NCBI GenBank assembly: GCA_009746045.1
Contig: RPFO01000022.1
Coordinates: 1,889,160-1,915,159, forward strand
Direction of reading: 5' to 3'
Source of the DNA: Mesostigma viride
Taxonomy: Eukaryota; Streptophyta; Mesostigmatophyceae; Mesostigmatales; Mesostigmataceae
Length of the DNA: 26,000 nt
Both the position numbers and the translations under genes were made by a program. Each line of letters starts with the position of its first letter. Position 1 is the stretch's first letter. This document shows positions 9,706 through 19,900 of this stretch, piece by piece. Under the pieces are notes generated by a model. That model saw only the letters and a program-made list of their open reading frames with translations, was not told where the DNA came from and made no database searches.

Positions 9706-10941
9706 GGCCGAGGGCCGGATATATTTAGTATCGGTGGTACTATCATGAGCAACAGTACTGTAAAAGTTGTGACACCATGATTGCGTGCCAACTCATGCCA
9801 ACACAATCCAGGGAGAGAATCAGCCGTTAGCAACGCCGCGACCTATTTATTGGACGGCATGCCGGTAATTATTGTCCATAGTAGAGCGGACTGCGGAGCG
9901 CTACCAGGCAATTTGGGCAACAGATCTGGATCTTGACGTTCAGTTGCCCACGGCGGAGACAGCTGACAGGGAAGCACGTCAAAAATCCCACGGTATTTTT
10001 TTTTCACCGTCGAGTTCGGCTCCTGGATGTCTGCCTCCACTATTTTAGGCATGGCGTCGGGCTGCCTCGTTGGTTAAAATCTTTCAGGGAATTTCGAAGT
10101 CCGTTGGTCAATAATAACAATGCGCATGGACCGTTTGGTATTATAGGACCATAGACTTTGGATTTGGTGCCGAGAGTGGCAAAATGAACGACTGGAGCGG
10201 CTAGTGTTAGCTACTAGCCGTATCAATTACTTCTTGTGGCGTTCATCCATGGCATAATTGACGACGTTGGTTCGCCTAGAAAGCAAGAAATGTCTCGCAT
10301 GGACCACCCTCGTTTCCAGTGGAACCGAAGCAAGTCCCAAATTGTAAGGATGCATGCTGCGTATGCACTCAGTTACTGGAATCACACTTTCGACAGCACC
10401 TGCCATTCTGCAGCAAAGACGTGTTTCGATGTGTCTATCGTCCTGAAATGTTTGTCAGGGTGAAGCACCTATACCATCGTTTCCCCTTTGAGCCTGGGAC
10501 ATTTTCTTCTGCCCACCGCCTGGTGTCACATGCTCCTCTAAAGGTGCACTGTTCCTCGTGTTTTTTAAAAAAAAAAAAAAAAAGCTCCTTCATTACTGCT
10601 AGAAGTGCTCCTAACGTACCTCTTGATGGCTCCCCCACTACCGTAAAATGCCCTTGAAATGCTTTTAAAACACTTCTCCAGAAACCGTTGTAATGCTGCT
10701 CAAGAATGCCCGCATTCACCACACCTCCCCCCCCCCCCCCCTGGGGTTACTTGTATAATGTCATACTTCCCGTGTCTATTCTACCATACCTTCCCGGCTT
10801 CCCCTAGAACCCACCCCCCCGTCCCCCGTCCCCTTGAATACCCCTCCCTTGTGTACTCATGCCTAGGTTCCCCCCTCGCACCACCCGCCCATGATGGTGG
10901 CGTCATCACATGTCACATTTTAATTAATCCATGACTGTGGC
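9706..10941. other. Intergenic region upstream of the ten-exon gene
   Basis: No convincing exon was found. The region contains an A-run (10567-10583), a C-run (10727-10741) and a pyrimidine-rich stretch (10790-10890). A TAA in the frame of the downstream exon at 10921-10923 limits how far that exon can extend 5'. A missing first exon of the downstream gene could lie here, but nothing could be recognised. Confidence 0.4.
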
Positions 10942-13900
10942 ATGCGCCAGGTGTACGGCACGGGGGATGACGCGGCGGACCGCAAGGACACGCAGTACCG
11001 TAGCACAATCGGGCGCGCCAGCGGGAGGGAGCCGGTCACGTCGCCCAGCCGCGTCCGGCACGAGCCGACCACGTCCAACGTGGAGCTTTCCTGGGGACAG
11101 GACGACAAGCACAAGTGGGAGACGGGGCGGGTACGTGTGCGGCTATGACAAAGGGGGGGTACACTGTAAGGTTTAGGGTTTCGGGGGAGTCAGAAGCGCT
11201 GTCGCCATGATGACAACCATGAGTGATAGACGGTCGGGTTACGTGTGTGCCAGGCCAGCATGTGCGTGGGGTACCAGGGAGTCAGCACATCTGATTGAGT
11301 CTAAACCCTAAGCAGCTTTGGGGGGGGGGGGGGGGGGGGGGCACCATGGAGTTGGCACAACTGATTGAGTTAGAATGATGCCTAAATCCTGCACCCTAAA
11401 CGGTGGGGCGGTGGGGCACCATGGAGTCGGCATATCTGATTGAGTTAGAATGATGCCTAACCCCGAAACCCTAAATGGTGTGGGGGGGGAGAGGGTACCA
11501 TGGAGTTGGTGCCTCAAACTGGGTTATGGGGATGCGCTCTTTCCACCTGCGCTCCTCTGGCAACATACTTGGAAATGGCCAGTGAGCACACGGTCTTCTG
11601 TGTCGCCTTGGCTCACAGGCCCGTGACTCAACCGACCCCCCTCCCTCCGGGCTCTTCGTGGATTTCTCTCCCGGTTTTCCCCTCGCCCCGGTGGTTGCTG
11701 GGTGCTAACTACAGAGCAGCAACTGCATGCCTTGTTATCGAGTAGATGCCTTGTTACCTAGTGTACTTGTAACCCAGTACCTGAAAACGGGTGTAAATGT
11801 ATGCGTTGATCAATCCGCTGTCCCCCACATCAAGTATGCGGTGTCCCCTTCACAACCTCGCTCTCTGAACTGTGCTCATCTCCATTCGTGACAACCTGCA
11901 TGGGCATGCCCACTTTCTGTCCAACCCCACCCCCCACCCACCCCGCCCTCCGCGCTCCCCCACTTCGCCCCCGCCCCCCACCAACCCACCCACGCAGTGG
12001 GTGGAACCTGTGGGCACCGTCGAGCGGCCCCACGTGACGGCGCACCCTAGCGACAGCCGCGTGCAGATAGGTGACGGCAGCGGATTTAGCACCTCGCGTG
12101 GCACGACCAAGGACACACACAAGGGCCTGCCAATCTCGGGCGAGCGCGCACACAATTTCAAGGACAAGTACGCCAACCGGGAGGTGAGTATATCAGCCCC
12201 GTGTGACTATGCCAACCCTGGCCAGCTAGTGGATGCACCCCACCGACTGCTTTTTTCTACGGCATGGAGCATAGCTATCAGGATGGCGAGAAGGAGCAAC
12301 CTTGACGACCGAGTGGATGTTCCCCCAAACATTTGGGGCCTTGGCTCTTAAGCATGACCGTGGGGAATACCAGAGGTGAGCGTGGACTAACTGGTGGCTC
12401 TGACCAACATTCTGTCTTGAGCATTAACTCGGGCCCACCGGGCGGTCTCTATGAACTACCCATCGGCTCTTATTGGAATGCCTGTCTAGTGTTTTGAGTG
12501 AAGCCATGAGCTAACCAGATGGTGAGCGTCCACACAGGCCATCCAGTGGATGCACCCACAGTGCTGTAGGGTCTTAACCCTGGGCTAAGGGCTTTAGCGT
12601 CTTAACCCTGGGTTAAGGGCTTAGCGTCTCCACCCTGGGTTAGCGTAAGCATTAGCCAACTGGGAGGTGGACTAATTACAGCCACGTGGCCTACTAACAA
12701 TTAAATGGGCCCAGATGGACGTTGGTATTTTCAACACACAGCCATGAGAAGAAAAGGGATGTATGCGCTCGCATAGCCACGACTGGATGCATCCTGACCA
12801 CAACAAAGCACTTACTGGATGCTTCCTAAATTTCTTTCCTGGCCAATTGATTCAAATTTAAATTCAAAAGTAACGTGCTGATATCGGGGCCCTCTCGTTT
12901 ATCCTCTCTCTTTGACCACCTGTCGCATGCTCTCATGCCCCATCCCCCCTGCCCCATGCTTCGCGCCGCCCTGGCTGCAGCGGCCATATGACAACGGCAG
13001 CCCGGACGACTCGGGTGGCGGCGCATGGGTGTCCAGCACAAGGCAGAGCTACCCGCAGTACGGCGCCGTGTACAAGGCGAGGCAGCCGGTGTACAAGACA
13101 GGCCACCTGTCGCAGGTGGTTCTGGGGGAAGAGACGTCCGCACAGAAGGCCGAACACATGAGGCGCGCGGCCACCGCTATGGATGCGAAAAAGTAGGTCA
13201 CGCAAGGGGTGGTCCAAGTAGTCCCGTTTTGTAACCTCGGTAGGGGGGTCCCCACTTCACGCGTACGGAACACGACGTCAGCCCCCGCCCCCTTCAACTT
13301 GCCTGCTGAAACCTGCAATTTTTACCTGGGTTTGCGGGGCCAGGTTCGCGTGGGGGCTCTGAAGTGAAAAAAGAATTACGTCCGGCTGGTGGGAACGTTT
13401 CGCCCCCCGGCGGCTTGCAACATGGGGCTAGTGCACACCCCTGGATATGCGCAAGTAGGTGGCGCAAGGTGGTGCTTCCCGCGTATGGCCATGGACGTGC
13501 GCAGGTCGGTGGCGCGACTATCCTGGATATTTTCAAGCAGGTTGCGCAAGCACCATGTACATGCGCAAGCAGGTCGCGCAAGCAGGTCGTGCAAGCACCG
13601 TGTACATGCGCAAGCAGGTCGTGCAAGCACCATGTACATGCGCAAGCAGGTCGTGCAAGCAGGTCGTGCAAGCACCGTGTACATGCGCAAGCAGGTCGCG
13701 CAAGCAGGTCGCGCAAGCAGGTCGCGCAAGCACCGTGTACATGCGAAAGCAGGTCGTGCAAGCTCCGTGTACATGCGAAAGCAGGTCGCGCAAGCACCAT
13801 GTACATGCGCAAGCAGGTCGTGCAACCAGGTCGTGCAAGCACCGTGTACATGCGCAAGCAGGTCGCGCAAGCAGGTCGCGCAAGCACCGTGTACATGCGC

Positions 13901-16900
13901 AAGCAGGTCGCGCAAGCACCATGTACATGCGCAAGCAGGTCGTGCAAGCACCGTGTACATGCGCAAGCAGGTCGTGCAAGCAGGTCGCGCAAGCACCGTG
14001 TACATGCGCAAGCAGGTCGCGCAAGCACCATGTACATGCGCAAGCAGGTCGTGCAAGCACCGTGTACATGCGCAAGCAGGTCGCGCAAGCAGGTCGCGCA
14101 AGCACCGTGTACATGCGCAAGCAGGTCGCGCAAGCACCATGTACATGCGCAAGCAGGTCGCGCAAGCACCATGTACATGCGCAAGCAGGTCGTGCAAGCA
14201 GGTCGCGCAAGCACCATGTACATGCGCAAGCAGGTCGTGCAAGCAGGTCGTGCAAGCACCATGTACATGCGAAAGCAGGTCGTGCAAGCTCCGTGTACAT
14301 GCGCAAGCAGGTCGCGCAAGCACCATGTACATGCGCAAGCAGGTCGTGCAAGCAGGTCGTGCAAGCACCGTGTACATGCGCAAGCAGGTCGCGCAAGCAG
14401 GTCGCGCAAGCACCATGTACATGCGCAAGCAGGTCGTGCAAGCAGGTCGTGCAAGCACCGTGTACATGCGCAAGCAGGTCGCGCAAGCAGGTCGTGCAAG
14501 CACCGTGTACATGCTCAAGCAGGTCGTGCAAGCAGGTCGCGCAAGCACCACGTGCATGCGCAAGCAGGTCGTGCAAGCTCCGTGTACATGCGCAAGCAGG
14601 TCGCGCAAGCAGGTCGCGCAAGCACCGTGTACATGCGAAAGCAGGTCGTGCAAGCTCTGTGTACATGCGCAAGCAGGTCGCGCAAGCACCATGTACATGC
14701 GCAAGCAGGTCGTGCAAGCAGGTCGTGCAAGCACCATGTACATGCGCAAGCAGGTCGCGCAAGCACCATGTACATGCGCAAGCAGGTCGTGCAAGCAGGT
14801 CGCGCAAGCACCATGTACATGCGCAAGCAGGTCGCGCAAGCACCGTGTACATGCGCAAGCAGGTCGTGCAAGCAGGTCGTGCAAGCACCATGTACATGCG
14901 CAAGCAGGTTGCGGAAGCACCATGTACATGCGCAAGCAGGTCGTGCAAGCACCGTGTACATGCTCAAGCAGGTCGTGCAAGCAGGTCGTGCAAGCACCAT
15001 GTACATGCGCAAGCAGGTCGCGCAAGCACCATGTACATGCGCAAGCAGGTTGCGCAAGCAGGTCGTGCCAGCACCGTGTACATGCGCAAGCAGGTCGCGC
15101 AAGCACCATGTGCATGCGCAAGCAGGTCGCGCAAGCACCATGTACATGCGCAAGCAGGTCGTGCAAGCAGGTCGCGCCAGCACCGTGTACATGCGCAAGC
15201 AGGTCGCGCAAGCACCATGTACATGCGCAAGCAGGTCGCGCAAGCAGGTCGTGCAAGCAGGTCGCGCAAGCACCATGTACATGCGCAAGCAGGTCGTGCA
15301 AGCAGGTCGTGCAAGCAGGTTGCGCAAGCACCATGTACATGCGCAAGCAGGTCGTGCAAGCACCGTGTACATGCGCAAGCAGGTCGTGCAAGCAGGTCGC
15401 GCAAGCACCATGTACATGCGCAAGCAGGTCGTGCAAGCAGGTCGTGCAAGCACCGTGTACATGCGCAAGCAGGTCGCGCAAGCAGGTCGTGCAAGCAGGT
15501 TGCGCAAGCACCATGTACATGCGCAAGCAGGTCGTGCAAGCACTGTGTACATGCGCAAGCTAGTCGCGCAAGCACCATGTACATGCGCAAGCAGGTCGTG
15601 CAAGCAGGTCGCGCAAGCACCATGTACATGCGCAAGCAGGTCGTGCAAGCACCGTGTACATGCGAAAGCGGGAGATTCCAGCGGATGGTGCAAGTTTGTA
15701 GTTCCATCGCTCTTGAAGTGGTCCCATGCAGTAGTATTTATGTGTCGCTTCTTTTTCGCTTCTTCTTATATCGCTCTGCCAGGCCGCTTGTCCCGGTGGG
15801 AACCCAACTCTGTAGGTAGGTGACAGTTGTGATACATATTGGCCAGGATGCTTTTGCCGCTCGGCTCAAAGGTCCCGGACCAATCTTGATCCAGTGATAA
15901 CCACTTACTGGGTAAATATCGGTCAGGAACCTTTGAGCCGATGGTCAAAAGGATTCCGGCCAATACTTATCATGACTGGAATGCCTACTTGGTGGCGCGG
16001 GGATGATCGTATAGGTAGGCGTGTTCAGGCAGGGGAGGTTCGAGTTGAGAGTCTACAATGCGCACGCAAGGATGCTCAATCAAGTAGTGCACAATGCAAG
16101 TAGTTCAGTGTGCGATGCTTCCAGTCGTTGCCGCTGCTGCCTTTCTTCTCCCACCCGCCCGCTGCTCTTTGCCCTGCTGCCTTCTCCTCCCTTGTTCTTC
16201 CTTGCTGCCTGCTTCCCCACCCCCCATGTCCTTGCTGCGGCGGCCCCCCACCATAGTATTACTTTCCTTTGATGCCTGCTCCTCCCTTATACTTTCCTTG
16301 CTGCCCGCTTCCCCCCCATATTTTGTTGCTGCCCCACCCCCCCCATATTTTGTTGCTGCTCGCTTCCCCCCCATATTTTGTTGCTGCCCCACCCCACCCA
16401 TATTTTGTTGCTGCCCGCTTCCCCCCCATATTTTGTTGCTGCCCCACCCACCCCGCTCTTCGCCGTGTTGCCTTCCCTCGTAACCCTGCCAACCACCACC
16501 GCTATTTGCTCCGCTGCTCCCCGGCCGTGCACTGGCCCCCTGCAGGGAGATGGCGCGTCGCGAGCGGCAAGAGCGCCGCAAGCTACTGACCCCTCCCACC
16601 CACACAGAGGGCTTCAGCATGGTGGGGCTTAACTACGAGCACGACGCGCCGCCTGAGTTCTACCGCACGCACGCGATGGCCGCGTACCCTCCGCGCAAGG
16701 TGGGTGATCCCCAACCGCCCTCGGTAGGGGTGGCCCATAAACAAGGATAGCTAAGGAGTGGCCCCTACTGGTGAACGTTGTCTCGCTCCTGGCGGGCATC
16801 TCGCTGCAGCACGTAGAAGTAGTTTGCCTTTGCCATTTCGTGCCCGCAGGAGTCGTGCCTTGGAATGGGGCCCACAACGAGGACGACGCGCAGCACATAA

Positions 16901-19900
16901 CGGATAGCACAAACACCACCTGCAACACTGCCCACCGCAGGAGCCGCCTTGTAGGGCACTGTGTCAGGATATTTGTTTGGCGGGGATGCTCAGCAACGTC
17001 AGCGCCTTGGAGGTACTTGTGCAGCGGCGGTGGAGGTGATAGCATGGTGGAGGGGATGCCATAAGGAATCACGGCGGTGACAGCGATTAGGTGTGTGATG
17101 GAGACAGCGGTGGTCAACCACGGAGTAGTACAATGACGGTGGCTGGTGTGAGGCAGTCATATGGAGGTATCTCCTTGACAGTCAGAGCAAGAAGACAGGA
17201 GAGAGTGCAAAGCTTGGGATGACAGCATCCCGAGCTGTTGAAGCAAGTGACGAGTCCTTGGCAAGAAACAAATGGGGGCAAAATGGCAAGAAACAAATGG
17301 GGCAAAATCGGCAAGAAACGAATGGGAACAGATAGGATTGTTATGTGGGGAATAGTGCAGGATCCTTTTTTCATTCACACAAGTAATCGTGCCTGTTATC
17401 ATCGGGTGTCACAGACGGACCCCCCCAAGCCGCTCCCCCACTCGCGCACAAAGTCCCAGTTCAAGCTGGGCGGCACCGCGGCGGCCAAGGTGAGCGATGG
17501 CGGCACCTGGCGCACGGACCTCGTCCACGCTTCACTGTCCCGGCAAACATTATTGCAGGGGTGGTTGCCTTGCAAAGCCATAGCCCCCCCGGTTGGTCAG
17601 GGCGGCTGATCATAAGTCAGAACAGCGCATATGCCGGCCGTGTGAATGTGGTGACAGAGACGATGACAGATATGGTGCTCACGTATCCGATAGGCAGTTG
17701 CCAATCTTTGCCCCATGCACCAGGCACCAGGCACCAGGTACCAGGCGCCAGATGCCAGGCACCATGCCTACTGCCCTACACTGATCCCATGTGCCCCCCG
17801 CCCCCTGGCCCATGCTCATGCCCCACTCCCCATGGCCCATGCTTAAGCCCTACGCCCCATGGCCCATGCTCATGCCCCACGCCCCATGGCCCATGCCTCT
17901 GCCCTCTGCCCCATCACAGAAGCACGTGTGCGGGCAAAAAGGGCGTTGAAGAGCCACCCAGTCGGCTGGCACACGCATGCACCATAGCCTACTATGGCCC
18001 CACACACACTCTTCCCCCAGCATGCTGGCTTGCTTATGTGCTCACTTGCTTCTTGTGGGCTCCCTTGCTTACTCTAGTGCCAAAGCCCACCGTGGAAACC
18101 GTACGCCCTGGGCCGCCCACCCTGCCAGGTGGACCCCAAGGAGATGTACGAGACAACGTACGTGCGCAGCCACTCGCCCGTCAAAGGGCGGCGCGGGGAG
18201 GAGGACAGTGACGGGGAGCAGCACTCGCCGCCCGCGCAGCGGTACACCTTCACCACGCTGCGCTACGCGTCGCAGGTAAAGGGCGTGCAATACAGCGGGG
18301 GAGGGAAGGGGGGCAAGGGGCTGGTGGTGATGGCGGAGGGAGGGGGGAGGGGAACTTCCGGGAAGAGTTGGGACCGCTTGGATGTGCATGTGCCATCCTT
18401 CTCTCCTCACAAGGGATGGAACTGGGCCTTTTATTTAATCTTTCATTCGAACTTGGTCTTTTAATCAATTTTGCTGATGTTGTTTGTTGCGCCGAGCACG
18501 CCTGCGTATGACATTGGACATTGTGCGCGCGATCTTGAATGGATGGGGCGCACTCATTTCCTGTCGCCTGGGTTTCATTTGACGTGCTGGCACCCGGTTA
18601 TAGGCCTGCGTTAGAGGCCATGCCATTACACCCATGCCATTACACCCATGCCATTACACCCATGCCATTACACCCATGCCAGTACACCCATGCCATTACA
18701 CCCATGCCAGTACACCCATGCCAGTACACCCATGCCAGTACACCCATGCCAGTACACCCATGCCAGTACACCCATGCCAGTACACCCATGCCAGTACACC
18801 CATGCCAGTACACCCATGCCAGTACACCCATGCCAGTACACCCATGCCAGTTCACCCATGCCATCACACCCATGCCATTACACCCATGTCATTACACCCA
18901 TGCCATTACACCCATGCCAGTACACCCATGCCAGTACACCCATGCCAGTACACCCGTGTCGCTACGCCCCCTGGATCGTCCCCCATCGGTTGCCGCTCAT
19001 GTCGGTGTCGCTCCCCCGCAGCGCATCGGCGAGGGCATGATGATCGGCGACGACAGCCCAGCCAACACCAACCGCTTCATGACGCGCCACCGGGAGGCGT
19101 TTGCTCCCCCCAACGAGCGGGAGCAGGCTATCTCGCCACGTGGCGCCGCCGGCGGCAACCCGCCCCCCTACGCGGTGCGCGTGGCAGCCGACAAAACGCG
19201 GTCTTCCTTCTCCCTCAAGATGAGCGATGACGCAGCGGCCGCGCACGAGAAGCCTACCAGCTCGTACGCCAACAACTTTGTGCAGCACAAAGTCCCTGAT
19301 AAGGTGGGTGGGTTTTCCTTGGCTTCCCATTGCCTTTTCTTGCCTCCCTTCGCCTCCCCTTGCCTCCCCTTTGCTGGAGGATGGTGGGTAGCGTTGAAGG
19401 GGGTGATCAGGGAGCAGGGGCTAGTCGGTCGCACGCAACATCCTATGCACATGAATTGCAATAGCCGATACCAACAGCTCATGGGGGAAGATGCTGCTTT
19501 TGCAAACATCCCCATGTTCCACCTGAATGCGGTTGCGGGGAGGGGGGGGGGGGGGGGAGGGGGGGGGTATGCTGAGTATTCTAAGCCGTTCACCATGTGC
19601 CGCGGTGCATGCTTTCCCCTTCCAGAACATTCCTAGTTGTCAAAAGTCCATGCGGTCACAATTCTAACCATAATGTAATCATGTTCCCAATCCTTGTTTT
19701 GCTGTTTCCCATTGTAGAACAACCGCAAGGTGTTGCTACATAGGCTTCTCGCTAGGGCTTAGCACAGCAAACCCCCCGGCTGCTTTCTGGTTTAGCAGTG
19801 GGTCACTTGCCCCGCGACTAGCAGCGCGTGCCATCTTGCGCATTCACTGTGCATGCACTGTGGATGCACTGTGCATCCACTGGGTGCATGCACTGTGAAT

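Larger units (their letters stand above)
13193..16545 (+). other. Intron 3 (3.35 kb), carrying a giant minisatellite and a fold-back element
   Basis: The intron is inferred from the phase-perfect join between 13192 and 16546. It contains a unique or degenerate stretch (13200-13533), the 13/19-bp minisatellite (13534-15670), an imperfect inverted repeat (15822-15990), and a pyrimidine-rich 3' end with its own tandem repeat (about 16307-16450). Without this intron the region would be two separate genes, one ending at TAG 13194-13196 and one starting at ATG 16550. The continuity of the protein motif pattern and of the basic helix favours one gene. Confidence 0.7.

Noticed and set aside
8977-9780. 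Polyglutamine, polyleucine, polyvaline and polycysteine proteins
   Set aside because: These are translations of (CAA)n/(TTG)n retroposon tails with no conserved flanking sequence.
11160-11480. Interstitial telomere (TTTAGGG / CCCTAAA)
   Set aside because: Only isolated single units occur within an 80-bp intron repeat; there is no tandem telomeric array.
11872-12351. 159-codon open frame as a single exon
   Set aside because: Only 11998-12183 is coding; the proline-rich start is the intron's pyrimidine tract and the end is intron 2 read-through.
13534-15670. CRISPR-like repeat array
   Set aside because: The units are contiguous without unique spacers, and the context is an intron-rich eukaryotic genome.
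13364-15823. Open frames of more than 700 codons on both strands (e.g. 819 codons forward, 716 reverse) over the minisatellite
   Set aside because: They translate stop-free tandem repeats in every phase and on both strands; they lie inside an intron supported by phase-matched splice sites.
16105-16620. Minus-strand glycine/asparagine-rich protein of 171 codons
   Set aside because: It is a translation of the 27-29-bp C-rich tandem repeat in the 3' part of intron 3, in antisense to exon 4.
17490-17609. Extension of exon 5 as VSDGGTWRTDLVHASL
   Set aside because: It looks like the repeat motif at first sight, but AAG|GTGAGC at 17490 is a strong donor, and the spliced product joins SQFKLGG to KEMYETTYVRSHSP, which fits the motif better. 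No good donor follows in the extension.
18539-19636. 365-codon open frame covering the 14-bp repeat and exon 7
   Set aside because: Only 19022-19303 of it looks coding; the rest is the intronic minisatellite and intron read-through.
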